This document shows positions 8,001 through 16,380 of a stretch of 64,000 bases of DNA, in pieces. Under the pieces are notes generated by a model, which saw only the letters and a program-made list of their open reading frames with translations, searched no databases and had not been told where the DNA came from. How positions within the stretch are numbered: position 1 is the first letter of the stretch; the number at the start of each line of letters is the position of its first letter. Position numbers and translations under genes: made by a program. Origin of the DNA: Actinomycetes bacterium (GTDB lineage: Bacteria; Actinomycetota; Acidimicrobiia; Acidimicrobiales; JAMCPL01); contig JAKBVZ010000008.1 in assembly GCA_021841005.1 (NCBI GenBank), forward strand, positions 1 through 64,000, read 5' to 3'.

Positions 8001-9980
8001 ATGCCCGACACAGAAGCATTACCAGAACTGCCTCCAATGGTCCGTGACAGTCGGCTCGTGCCGCCACCGAGAAAGCCATCCGGGCGGCTGGGTATGAAAA
8101 CGCTGCAAGACTACCAGAACCTGTACCTAAGGTCGCTTGATGATCCAGGATCCTATTGGGTATCCGTAGCTACCGAGCTCGAATGGCTTTCAGGATGGCC
8201 ACCGGACGTGGCCATGACTGGAGACTTGGAATCGGGTTTCCAGTACTTTCCTGGCGCATACGGAAATACCAGCATCAACTGCGTAGACCGGCATGCGCGC
8301 GAAAATCCACAACGCACCGCCATACACTGGATAGGTGAGGACGGTTCCGAACGACACTGGACATACGGCGACCTACTGGAGCAAACCGCCCGCTTCGCCC
8401 AAGCACTGACCGAGATGGGGGTAAAGAAGGGAGATGTCGTAGCCATTCTCTTGCCCAACCTCCTCGAAACCTTTGCAACCGTCCATGCCTGTTACAGGAT
8501 AGGTGCTATATACAATATAATCTTTTCAGGATTCTCCCCGCAGGCACTGGCAGACAGGATTGAGGATACCGGAGCAAAGGTCGTAGTTACCGCAGATGAG
8601 GCTTTCCGGCGCGGTAATACAATCAGTTTGAAGAAGAACCTCGATAGCGTACTACCCTACTTGCCCACTATAGAGCATGTGGTGGTCGTGCGCAGGAGCG
8701 GCAGCACGGATGTGCCCATGAACGCGCCTCGTGATGTATACTGGGGCGATCTTCTCGAACGCACGACATCTCTGGCGGAACCGGTTGCCATGGAAGCCAA
8801 CGAGCCTGCATTCATCATCTATACGAGCGGAACCAGCGCAAAGCCCAAAGGGCTCGTACACAGCGGATTGGGATTCTTGGTAGGCGCTTACCACAACACA
8901 AAGATGGCGCTCGATCTGTGCCCGGAAGACGTATACTGGTGCACGGCAGATACCGGATGGCTGACCTTTCCCATATTTGAACTGGTAGGAGCCACAGCCA
9001 TGGGGGCAACCATGCTTGCCTACGAAGGGGCGCTCGATTTCCCAGCTCCTGACCGTTTCTACGACATAGTCGAGCGCTACCGGGTGAACAAGGTATTCAC
9101 AGCTCCCACTCTCCTGCGGATGCTGGCTCGTTACGGTGTACAGTGGTTGGAGAAGCACGATATATCCCACTTGGAATTGATTTCGCTGGTCGGCGAACCG
9201 CTGGATGCAAAGACATGGCACTGGACGCATGACAACGTCGGCCAGGGCAACCTCGAGATCAATAATACCTACGGCCAGAGCGAGACAGGTAGTGCTTGGA
9301 CTTCCTCTGTCGTAGGCGTCACTCCCGCAAAGCCCGGATCTTGCGGGCCGGCGTTGCCAGGACATAGCTATACCATCCTGGATAGCGACAACAATCCTGC
9401 TCCGCGAGGCCAGGTCGGTTTCTTGGCGCTTGACAAGCCGTTCCCGACTCTGTTCAGAGATATCTGGCGTGATCATGAGCGTTACAAGACACAGTATTTC
9501 ACCCGCCTAGGTCCAGCGCTATATGATACCGCTGATGCTGCCCTGGAAGATGAAGACGGCCATGTCTGGGTGGTGGGCAGGGTGGACGGGGTTATCAATG
9601 TTGCAGCGCACAGATTGTCAACCATGGAGATGGAAAGTGCCCTTCTATCGATGCCTGGCGTCGCCGAAGCTGCAGTAATCGGTGTTGCCGATGACACCAA
9701 AGGGCAGGTACCAGTGGGTTTTGTAACACTGGCAGCCGGCAAGGACGGCTCCATAAGTGAGGTTGATCTTGCAGATCGCTTGGTGGAATCCATAGGGCCA
9801 ATAGCCAGACCCAAGCAGATTTATCTGCTGTCGACCATGCCGAGAACCCGTAGCGGCAAGATCGTACGGAGGCTCCTGCAGGAGCTGGTCACCACAGGCA
9901 CCGTAGAAGGTGATACAACTGGCTTGGAGGACCCGGAAGTTCTGGGCAAGCTCAAGGAGGAGCTCACCGTCCAGCGGTAA
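8001..9980 (+). CDS. AMP-forming acyl-CoA synthetase (acetyl/propionyl-CoA synthetase type)
   Basis: A 659-residue ANL-superfamily enzyme that activates a short carboxylic acid with ATP and CoA. The P-loop-like motif reads YTSGTSAKPKG at about residues 272-282 (usually YTSGTTGKPKG). WCTADTGWLTFPIF matches the acetate/propionate synthetase W-T-A-D-x-G-W motif, and the C-terminal catalytic lysine lies in PRTRSGKIVRR at about residue 618. The size fits Acs-type enzymes rather than short fatty acid ligases. The ATG follows AAGGGGG. Acetate, propionate or acetoacetate are possible substrates; the sequence alone does not decide. Confidence 0.88.
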   Translation: MPDTEALPELPPMVRDSRLVPPPRKPSGRLGMKTLQDYQNLYLRSLDDPGSYWVSVATELEWLSGWPPDVAMTGDLESGFQYFPGAYGNTSINCVDRHARENPQRTAIHWIGEDGSERHWTYGDLLEQTARFAQALTEMGVKKGDVVAILLPNLLETFATVHACYRIGAIYNIIFSGFSPQALADRIEDTGAKVVVTADEAFRRGNTISLKKNLDSVLPYLPTIEHVVVVRRSGSTDVPMNAPRDVYWGDLLERTTSLAEPVAMEANEPAFIIYTSGTSAKPKGLVHSGLGFLVGAYHNTKMALDLCPEDVYWCTADTGWLTFPIFELVGATAMGATMLAYEGALDFPAPDRFYDIVERYRVNKVFTAPTLLRMLARYGVQWLEKHDISHLELISLVGEPLDAKTWHWTHDNVGQGNLEINNTYGQSETGSAWTSSVVGVTPAKPGSCGPALPGHSYTILDSDNNPAPRGQVGFLALDKPFPTLFRDIWRDHERYKTQYFTRLGPALYDTADAALEDEDGHVWVVGRVDGVINVAAHRLSTMEMESALLSMPGVAEAAVIGVADDTKGQVPVGFVTLAAGKDGSISEVDLADRLVESIGPIARPKQIYLLSTMPRTRSGKIVRRLLQELVTTGTVEGDTTGLEDPEVLGKLKEELTVQR

Positions 9981-10285
9981 GATGCCGCGTGTTCTCCCGC
10001 CCAGGTATATGGCCGACAAGAGCTGAGCGGCAAGTCGAGGGTGAGCAACAGCGTGTCATCCCCGATTTGCCGCTTTTGTATGTCTACCCTACCTTGCGAT
10101 TACGGGCAGAGAGGGCATGGACCGGAGTACATTTACACCACCTCCTTCCTGTTATTCGAGCCAGCAGCGAATCTCTCACTGGTACTGTTCAGGCGGCAGG
10201 ATCGCTCTACCTTCCACTTGGTGACTCACGCAATAGACTTAACGTCTTGCCAGAACTCTCTAGGCGACGGGTATGCTCTACCTTC
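9981..10285. repeat. 305-base gap between convergent genes with a 71-bp spaced degenerate repeat
   Basis: No gene, tRNA or clear terminator was found here. The stretch 10182-10214 recurs at 10253-10285 (24 of 33 positions, most mismatches transitions), with an exact core GCTCTACCTTC at 10204 and 10275. Weaker similarity extends back to 10170. The second copy ends immediately beyond the merA stop codon. The offset is exactly 71 bases. Confidence 0.6.
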
Positions 10286-12064
10286 TCATGCAGCACAGCA
10301 GGAGAGCTTTGATACGTCACGGTCAAAGGTCTGGGCAGCCAGTTTGATGCTCTCCACCATGGTGAGATATGGGTGGAAAGTGCTCGCGAGATCGTCTACC
10401 GTGATGCCGTGGCGTATGGCCAGTACCGCGCTCTGTATGACCTCTCCAGCGGCGTCAGATAGAACCGTCGCACCCAAGAGCCGTCTGGATGGGCCATCTG
10501 CAACAAGCTTTACAAGCCCGGCTGTCTCGTGATTGACCAGAGCCCTCGGTACCGCGGAGAGAGGTAATACCGATACAGCCACTTCAGCCCCGGACTCACG
10601 TGCTTGAGCTTCGGTGACACCGGCCGATGCGATCTGGGGCAGCGTAAAAGTGACTCGTGGAAGCCCGCTGAAATCGACATCCCTGGTGGCACCGAGAATC
10701 GCGTTGTCCACCGCCAGTGCCCCTTCGTAGGCTGATACGTAGACAAACTGAGGAGCCCCGGTTACATCTCCAGCCGCAAAGATGGCTGGATTGGCGGTAC
10801 GCAGGTGACTATCGACAACTACGGCACCGTGACTGTCTATCGCCACTCCCGCGGTTTCAAGACCGAGCCCGGCGGTATTGGGTCGCCGCCCAGTGGCCAC
10901 GAGTACCTGATCGACCGCTACAACCACCTGCTTACCTGAGACGGCGGTCGTGATGTCGATGTGGTCACCGTCCCGCTTCACTCCCAGCACCTGGGCTCCG
11001 GCGTAGATCACGGCTCCCTGGCTGGTAAGTATGCCGGCAAGTATATCGGATACCTCCGGTTCCTCGAAAGGAGCTATCCTCGGGGCAACATCGATGAAGG
11101 TAATCTCTGAACCGGCGTGCTGGAAGAACTGGCCGAGTTCGAGCCCAATAGCATTGGCTCCGATCACTGCCAGGCGTCCAGGTATCTCGGTAAGGTCAAG
11201 GGCAGTAGTGGACGTAAGGTAACCAGTCGTTTCCAGCCCAGGAATAGGCGGTATGGCCGGCGAGGCGCCAGTTGCCACTATGAATGCCTGAGCAGATATG
11301 GCGTTGCCGTCCACCTCTACTTTGCCAGGACCGGTAAATTGTGCATTTCCGTGAATCACCTCGAAACCGTAATCAGCAATCAGGTCAGTGTACTTTGCCT
11401 TGCGAAGATGGGTAACCAGATCGTCTTTTTGGGCAATAACAGCACCCAGGTCCATTGCGCCGGCAGTTGTCGAGACGCCATCCAAGGAGTGATGCCCTGC
11501 CTGCCAGTGGGCCTCGCCAGCTCTTAAAAGGGCTTTCGACGGTACGCAACCGATGTTGACACAAGTTCCTCCAATGATACCTCTTTCGATGAGAGCTACG
11601 CTGTATCCTGCCTCCTTGGCCTTGATCGCTCCGGCAAACGCTGCCGATCCAGCGCCTACGATCACCAGGTCATAGTCAAAACCCGGAACACCAGGGACCT
11701 TGGCCTGTGCTTGTGCTTGTGCCTGTGCCTGTGCCTGTGCTTGTGCTTGTGCTTGTGCTTGTGCTTGTGCTTCGTGAGCCTGAGCGGAACCGGTTGGGTC
11801 TGGCGAAGTCCCCAAAGCTCCTGCTAGGGTAATCTCTTTTGGCTGGTATCCTGCAGCGCGTACAGCGCCTTTGAGATCCTCCTCGCTCACTTCTTTTGCC
11901 CAGGTGAATCGGGCTTCACCCCTTTTCCAGTTGGCTTCCACGGCCATGGCGCCAGCTCCTTCCAGCGCAGTCTTTATGTGGTGCTCGCAATCGGTGCAGC
12001 TCATACCTTCTATCTTGATCAGCGCTTGTTGCTCATTTCCCAGCATTTTCGGTATACTTGCCAT
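10286..12064 (-). CDS. merA: mercuric reductase MerA with N-terminal HMA domain
   Basis: A cytosolic flavoprotein that reduces Hg(II) to volatile Hg(0) with NADPH. In order: a heavy-metal-associated domain with GMSCTDCEHH, an Ala-Gln repeat linker, a pyridine nucleotide-disulfide oxidoreductase core with VIVGAGSAAFAGA and the redox pair in GGTCVNIGCVPSK, and the C-terminal vicinal cysteines in LSCCAA that hand Hg(II) to the active site. I take ATG at 12064, about 10 bases after AAGGGGAG; an in-frame GTG at 12073 is the alternative. It is divergent from merR across a MerR operator. No merT or merP transporter is next to it. Confidence 0.95.
   Translation of the reverse strand: MASIPKMLGNEQQALIKIEGMSCTDCEHHIKTALEGAGAMAVEANWKRGEARFTWAKEVSEEDLKGAVRAAGYQPKEITLAGALGTSPDPTGSAQAHEAQAQAQAQAQAQAQAQAQAQAQAKVPGVPGFDYDLVIVGAGSAAFAGAIKAKEAGYSVALIERGIIGGTCVNIGCVPSKALLRAGEAHWQAGHHSLDGVSTTAGAMDLGAVIAQKDDLVTHLRKAKYTDLIADYGFEVIHGNAQFTGPGKVEVDGNAISAQAFIVATGASPAIPPIPGLETTGYLTSTTALDLTEIPGRLAVIGANAIGLELGQFFQHAGSEITFIDVAPRIAPFEEPEVSDILAGILTSQGAVIYAGAQVLGVKRDGDHIDITTAVSGKQVVVAVDQVLVATGRRPNTAGLGLETAGVAIDSHGAVVVDSHLRTANPAIFAAGDVTGAPQFVYVSAYEGALAVDNAILGATRDVDFSGLPRVTFTLPQIASAGVTEAQARESGAEVAVSVLPLSAVPRALVNHETAGLVKLVADGPSRRLLGATVLSDAAGEVIQSAVLAIRHGITVDDLASTFHPYLTMVESIKLAAQTFDRDVSKLSCCAA
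11705..11770 (-). repeat. 6-bp tandem repeat encoding the MerA Ala-Gln linker
   Basis: Eleven hexamers, TTGTGC or CTGTGC on the plus strand, run without interruption. They encode alternating Ala-Gln between the HMA domain and the reductase core, a place where length change is likely tolerated. All units keep the frame. Confidence 0.95.
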
Positions 12065-12108
12065 GGCGATCACTCTCCCCTTTCCTCTTATAATTGATTA
12101 CAATCGTA

Positions 12109-12140
12109 ACTATATACCTTCCACTTAGATGGAAGGTCAA
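12109..12140 (-). promoter_or_regulatory. MerR operator within the merA promoter
   Basis: ACCTTCCA (12116-12123) and TGGAAGGT (12130-12137) form a perfect 8-bp dyad with a 6-base centre. On the minus strand TTGACC (-35, 12135-12140) and a TATA-rich -10 (about 12109-12116) are 18 to 20 bases apart. That is the lengthened spacer typical of MerR-activated promoters, with the dyad between them. It is oriented to drive merA; merR is divergent. Confidence 0.88.
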
Positions 12141-12265
12141 GAAGTAAAGTGAAGATTGTTATAGCATTGTGATCAGTGAATGTCCGTGCAGCTACGCATG
12201 TTTTACGGAATGTACTCTGGGTAGCTGGATCTGGACGGGATAGATGTTGGAAATCGGCAGGCAAT

Positions 12266-12754
12266 ATGAATGAGACGCGACCGCAATCCCCTTCCGTGAT
12301 GGAGGAGGGGTACAACATTGGTGAACTGGCCGGCTTAGCAGGCGTCAGCGCCAAGACCATTAGATTCTACGAACAGACTGGAGTACTTCCTGCCCCGTTC
12401 CGGCAAGCCAATGGATACAGGATCTATACCAACGATACTCTGGACAGGCTGAAGTTCATTCGCTCAGCGCAGGCGATAGGGCTGACTCTTGGTGAGATAC
12501 GGGAGATCATGACCATGCGAGACCATGGGCAGGTTCCATGTGCTTACGTTCTCGAGCTTATTCGTACTCACAGCAATGACATATCGAAGCGTATTGCCGA
12601 CTTGGAGCTGCTCAAGGGCGAGCTGGAGCAGCTGGCTGAAAGAGGTGCCCAGCTGGATCCGGCGGATTGTCCCCCCTCTACGGTCTGCCATGTCATAGCT
12701 CATCTTTCGGCTGGTGACGATAGTGTGGGTGGTAGTTGCCCTGCAGGGCCTTGA
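12266..12754 (+). CDS. merR: MerR-family mercury-responsive regulator
   Basis: A 162-residue transcription regulator. The N-terminal winged helix reads YNIGELAGLAGVSAKTIRFYEQ, followed by NGYRIY and a dimerisation helix. Three cysteines lie where MerR binds Hg(II): one in GQVPC before the long helix and two in ADCPPSTVC near the C-terminus. This supports mercury rather than Zn, Cu or redox sensing. ATG 12266 gives a normal-length N-terminus; the frame is open further upstream, and ATG 12299 is an alternative. It is divergent from merA and presumably controls it by untwisting the promoter with the long spacer. Confidence 0.9.
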   Translation: MNETRPQSPSVMEEGYNIGELAGLAGVSAKTIRFYEQTGVLPAPFRQANGYRIYTNDTLDRLKFIRSAQAIGLTLGEIREIMTMRDHGQVPCAYVLELIRTHSNDISKRIADLELLKGELEQLAERGAQLDPADCPPSTVCHVIAHLSAGDDSVGGSCPAGP

Positions 12755-12780
12755 TGTGGATACTATATCCTTCCATGAGC

Positions 12781-13725
12781 TTACTTTTCCTTTGTACGGT
12801 CAGGTTTAGCGGCCGAGTGGATGGGCTCAGCACCAGCCCTGCCGGCATTACCGGTTTCACCCTTCCATACTGGCTTGCGAACTACGTCGTATAGCACTTC
12901 TACAGGCTCGCCTCGTATAGCCTTGAACACGTGATCCTTCCATCGCTCGGCGGCAGCCAATGGTGAAGGAAGCTCGTCTTCACCAAACCACCCCACATCC
13001 AAGCATTCCAATGGGTGCGGCTCGAGTGATCCACCTAATGGTTTGCACTGGAATACCAGTGAGTATAAAGGTATTCTTGTGAAACCCAGCCGGAACCCAT
13101 CGAGTACGGCAATAATGCGAAGTGGCTCGACGTCGATGCCCGTTTCTTCCCTGACCTCCTTCACCACAACTTCTGCTGCGGAGTACCCGACATCCGCCCA
13201 TCCGGTAGGATACAGCCATATGCCGGAATCAGCCCTCTGGATAAGCAATAGTTGACCCTCGCTGTTTCCCACAGCTGCACCTACTGCCACTTTCGGCGTT
13301 ACGTAACCTGCGATGCCTTTACCTACCTGGCCCATCCATTCATGGACCCACCCATCCGCCTTGCTTGCCCTGCCCATTCCACCTGCCCTGTCGCTGGATC
13401 CAGGGAGCTGAGCAGCGCTCCCCGTACTTTTCGCGTCGCTTGCCTGCGCTACATTCGCACGCGCATGCGCGTCATCCGCCCGTATTGCATTTGTCCGTTC
13501 CTCATCTGCTGCTGCACGTATATCTGCCGCTATATGCAGTACTTCTTCGAATCTTTCCTGCTCGTACAGGCTTTCCGTAAAACCGAGCCCCGTACGGGCT
13601 ATTGCAGCAAGGCTCTCACTCCACCGTAGCAAGTCGCGCTCAGAGATACTCCGAACATCAGGTTCTACCGCATTGGATTCCACAGTATCCAAGAATAGTG
13701 CTCCGTCCTGAAAGGTGCAGGCCAT
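12781..13725 (-). CDS. NUDIX hydrolase with N-terminal NUDIX_N-type domain
   Basis: A 314-residue protein. Residues about 28-85 (LRWSESLAAIARTGLGF, YEQERFEEVLHIAADI) resemble the helical domain found in ADP-ribose-type NUDIX enzymes. A low-complexity Ala/Ser/Gly linker follows, then the NUDIX fold from KVAVGAAVG. The NUDIX box reads GWADVGYSAAEVVVKEVREETGI with two deviations: Tyr replaces the first glutamate and Lys replaces Arg of REUxEE, while the metal-binding EE is kept. It probably hydrolyses a nucleoside diphosphate-linked substrate. It is divergent from the imu cluster, and its promoter region is shared with that operon. Confidence 0.82.
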   Translation of the reverse strand: MACTFQDGALFLDTVESNAVEPDVRSISERDLLRWSESLAAIARTGLGFTESLYEQERFEEVLHIAADIRAAADEERTNAIRADDAHARANVAQASDAKSTGSAAQLPGSSDRAGGMGRASKADGWVHEWMGQVGKGIAGYVTPKVAVGAAVGNSEGQLLLIQRADSGIWLYPTGWADVGYSAAEVVVKEVREETGIDVEPLRIIAVLDGFRLGFTRIPLYSLVFQCKPLGGSLEPHPLECLDVGWFGEDELPSPLAAAERWKDHVFKAIRGEPVEVLYDVVRKPVWKGETGNAGRAGAEPIHSAAKPDRTKEK

Positions 13726-13830
13726 AGGGCAATCAGTACGTTACGGGTACGGCCAGATCGCCGACCACCGCCCTACCGGCCCCTTCCCGTTCTGTGGCCT
13801 GCCGCTACGCCATGTACAAGATATACCAAA

Positions 13831-13854
13831 GTGGCCAAGATACAAGAAGGCCAC
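13831..13854. promoter_or_regulatory. dyad GTGGCC-N12-GGCCAC between the NUDIX gene and imuA
   Basis: A perfect 6-bp inverted repeat (13831-13836 and 13849-13854), located 27 bases before the LexA box and about 105 bases upstream of the NUDIX start. It could be an operator for the NUDIX gene or a hairpin. No regulator is identifiable. Confidence 0.3.
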
Positions 13855-13880
13855 AATGGGTGCGGCCATGCTATTGTATA

Positions 13881-13892
13881 GAACAAATGTTC
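13881..13892 (+). promoter_or_regulatory. LexA (SOS) box before imuA-like gene
   Basis: GAAC-AAAT-GTTC, a perfect match to the box before recA. TAATGT at 13895-13900 stands where TATACT stands relative to the recA box, and could be the -10. If so, transcription starts after the ATG at 13887, which argues for a later translation start. Confidence 0.82.
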
Positions 13893-14639
13893 GCTAATGT
13901 ACATAGTACAGGAATAGCTGGCGGTTCGGTACCGTGCCCTTTCCTCACTAAAGGTTCTCGTTACGACAATTATTCAGTGCTGCCGGTGATAGATGCGCTG
14001 GCCCCGTTCTTCCCGTACGGAGGCATGCAGAAAGGTGCCTTCATAGAAGTACTGAGCAGTATTGCCGGCAATGGCGCCTGCACTCTGGCTATTTCACTGT
14101 TGGCGGCTGCTTCGAGCCAAGGCGCGTGGTGCGCGATTGCCGGACTCACCGACCTGGGTTTACTGGCTACCTGCGAGCTTGGCGTCGATCTAAATCGTAT
14201 GGTGATGGTATCTCCACCAACTTCTTCGCGGGCACCTGCATCGCCATTTCCTCCGGCAGAGTTCTGGCAGGCTACAGCCACCCTACTGAAGGGAATCGAC
14301 ATAGTACTGTTGAATCTGAGCCTGCAGGATACCTACCTGCAGCGATACATGTATACCATACAGCGCTTGGCTGCAATTGCCAGAAAATATAATTCTATAT
14401 GTATTGTACTGGTTTCAGGCATGGGCACGCTCCTACAGGGTCAAGCTGTTCGGAACATAGGTGCAAGCGTAATCATGGAAGTAGTCTCCTCGAAGTGGCT
14501 GGGGCCATCTGGAGGATTCGGCCGTTTGCATAGTCGCGTAGCCCTGGTCGAGTCGACCGGTAGGGGTGCCGCAGCACGCCCGGTAAGGCGAACACTGTAC
14601 CTTCCAGGGTCAGACGGCAAGGTGGCTACGGCAGGGTGA
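13887..14639 (+). CDS. imuA: ImuA-like RecA-fold protein of the SOS mutasome
   Basis: A protein of about 220-250 residues resembling the actinobacterial ImuA/ImuA' family, RecA-related proteins that work with ImuB and DnaE2 in damage-induced mutagenesis. It shows LAPFFPYGGMQKGAFIEV, then AISLLAAASSQGAWCAIAG and LGVDLNRMVMVSP, the usual order in this family. No good Walker A lysine motif is visible, as in other ImuA' proteins. Start uncertain: ATG 13887 lies within the LexA box, and GTG 13977 would start after the predicted promoter. It is followed after 200 bases by imuB, which has a LexA box of its own. Confidence 0.8.
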   Translation: MFANVHSTGIAGGSVPCPFLTKGSRYDNYSVLPVIDALAPFFPYGGMQKGAFIEVLSSIAGNGACTLAISLLAAASSQGAWCAIAGLTDLGLLATCELGVDLNRMVMVSPPTSSRAPASPFPPAEFWQATATLLKGIDIVLLNLSLQDTYLQRYMYTIQRLAAIARKYNSICIVLVSGMGTLLQGQAVRNIGASVIMEVVSSKWLGPSGGFGRLHSRVALVESTGRGAAARPVRRTLYLPGSDGKVATAG

Positions 14640-14806
14640 TCGGAGCGGCGGAGATGGGTCGGCGATTCCTACTGGAGCAGGATTGGCCGGGTATTCGCAA
14701 GGGACCTCATCATGGGGACTTGAGTAACGGCCATAATGCTACCTACCTACCTACCTACCGGTCGCTGAACGGCGTTGCAAAGGGATCGGACGCGAGCATG
14801 CGTGGC

Positions 14807-14835
14807 GAACATATGTTCGACATATGGACTAGAAT
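14807..14835 (+). promoter_or_regulatory. LexA (SOS) box and -10 of the imuB-dnaE2 operon
   Basis: GAAC-ATAT-GTTC at 14807-14818 is a perfect SOS box. TAGAAT at 14830-14835 is a -10 candidate only 6 bases before the ATG at 14842, so imuB may be made from a leaderless or nearly leaderless transcript. A CTAC tetranucleotide run lies about 60 bases upstream. Confidence 0.83.
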
Positions 14836-14841
14836 AAAGAT

Positions 14842-16380
14842 ATGGAAATTGGCATGGAACGTACCTTGGTGATAGTCACCCCTGCGTTGCTGTACGCCGG
14901 CGATCTCGATTGCCGGCATCTTGCACCCATGCAGGTATGCAATGCTCTGGCTGCAGTTGGCCCCTCTTTCCGAGAAGTCAATATAGGAATATATAGTTCA
15001 ACGATATGGCGAGAGCCGCGCTATTTTGGCGGGGAAGAGTCGTTCGCAGTGGCTGCCAAGCAAACTGTTGAAGATGCAACCAGGGATAATGGGGTGGGAA
15101 CCACCGCAGGCGTGGCAGATGGTATGGTTGCTGCTCTCCTGGCTGCCTGCATGGCAGTAGGCAACGGTACCATTGTGGTACCACAAGGAGAGACCCCTGC
15201 ATTCCTGGCACCCTTGCCAGTGCATATTCTGGCTGGATATGCACTGCATCCAGATATTCTAGGGATAGATACCCTTGGAGATCTGGCCAGGCTTCCCGAA
15301 AAAGACGTGCTGAATCGTTTCGGGAGAGATATACTTTATTGCTGGCAAATAGCCACTGGCAAACAAGGTAAGCTTACGCCTACCATACACGACTCCATCA
15401 TGAAGTGGTTGGTCGTATGCCTGCAGGATGGCAAAGAGCCGTTTAGTGCAAAAGAGTATGATCCTGGAATCGCCAGTCGACCGGATGGAGTTCCTGGCCA
15501 ACGGCATGAAATTCCCAATTGCTGGAGCGGGCCACCCAGCCGGCAGGATGAGCAAGCCTGTATGGCCATACACGATGTATATCGATCGATGGGATATGGA
15601 TCAGTCAGCATGGGGAAGCTGCGCGGAGGTCGTTATCCTGCTGAACGTGCAGAACAGATTGCGTGGACCCCGAAAGAGATGTCCAGTCATGTACTGGGCC
15701 GGCACAAGCCAGGCCAAATCAGTTTAGACAAGACAGAGAACGCCGTAGATGCCGGCAAAGAAAATCTTCAGTTGGATACCTCGCATGTAGCGCCACCGGC
15801 TGGGTGTGTCAATGGGCAAGGCAGGTCTGGCGTAGGCTTCATTGGCAAACCCGAAGTCTGGCTGGATTGCGCAGCAAATGCCGGCCTGGCATCTTCCATG
15901 GATATGCCTGAGGCATGGTCAGGGTATCTTCCTGGGCCATCTCCCGTTGTCTTGTACAGGAATCCCACACCAGTTGCAGTACGTGACCGGAAAGGGGAAA
16001 TGGTGCGAGTGTATGCAAATGGCGAGGTAAGCGGAGAGCCATATCTACTCGTAATCGGACGCAACGCACAGGTCGGGATATCGTCATGGGCAGGACCATG
16101 GGTTTTCGAGGGCCGGTGGTGGGAGCAGAATATATACGCATCTCACCAACGCCATTGCTCAGGCGCTTGCTCGACCCATAGCACAGGTAATCATACAGCC
16201 AACAGCGCAGGGCATCGCTCGCAGGGTAAATATGGCATGCAGGACATACAGAGTACGCGCACCCAGAACGCTTATAGTGTGTTGCGTCAAGCGCGCATAC
16301 AGGTCGTGACGGTATCCGGAATCGGTTACTTGCTCCTGGAGGAAGGGGGCTATTGGTATATGGAGGCCACCTATGACTGA
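14842..16380 (+). CDS. imuB: ImuB, Y-family polymerase-like mutasome subunit
   Basis: A 512-residue protein of the DinB-like ImuB family, which lacks polymerase activity and bridges DnaE2 to the beta clamp. It shows VADGMVAALLAAC, FLAPLPVHILAG, LGIDTLGDLARLP and NRFGRDIL, typical of ImuB. The acidic Y-family catalytic triad is not evident near the N-terminus (LVIVTPALLYAGDLDC). A long, less conserved stretch at about residues 200-340 is rich in Gly, Gln and Lys. The C-terminus ends LLEEGGYWYMEATYD, as in homologues. It overlaps dnaE2 by 8 bases (ATGACTGA), implying coupled translation. Confidence 0.9.
   Translation: MEIGMERTLVIVTPALLYAGDLDCRHLAPMQVCNALAAVGPSFREVNIGIYSSTIWREPRYFGGEESFAVAAKQTVEDATRDNGVGTTAGVADGMVAALLAACMAVGNGTIVVPQGETPAFLAPLPVHILAGYALHPDILGIDTLGDLARLPEKDVLNRFGRDILYCWQIATGKQGKLTPTIHDSIMKWLVVCLQDGKEPFSAKEYDPGIASRPDGVPGQRHEIPNCWSGPPSRQDEQACMAIHDVYRSMGYGSVSMGKLRGGRYPAERAEQIAWTPKEMSSHVLGRHKPGQISLDKTENAVDAGKENLQLDTSHVAPPAGCVNGQGRSGVGFIGKPEVWLDCAANAGLASSMDMPEAWSGYLPGPSPVVLYRNPTPVAVRDRKGEMVRVYANGEVSGEPYLLVIGRNAQVGISSWAGPWVFEGRWWEQNIYASHQRHCSGACSTHSTGNHTANSAGHRSQGKYGMQDIQSTRTQNAYSVLRQARIQVVTVSGIGYLLLEEGGYWYMEATYD

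Noticed and set aside
14636-14872. 78-codon open frame between imuA-like and imuB
   Set aside because: It starts in the imuA stop, spans the LexA box and promoter of imuB, contains a CTAC microsatellite and resembles no protein family.
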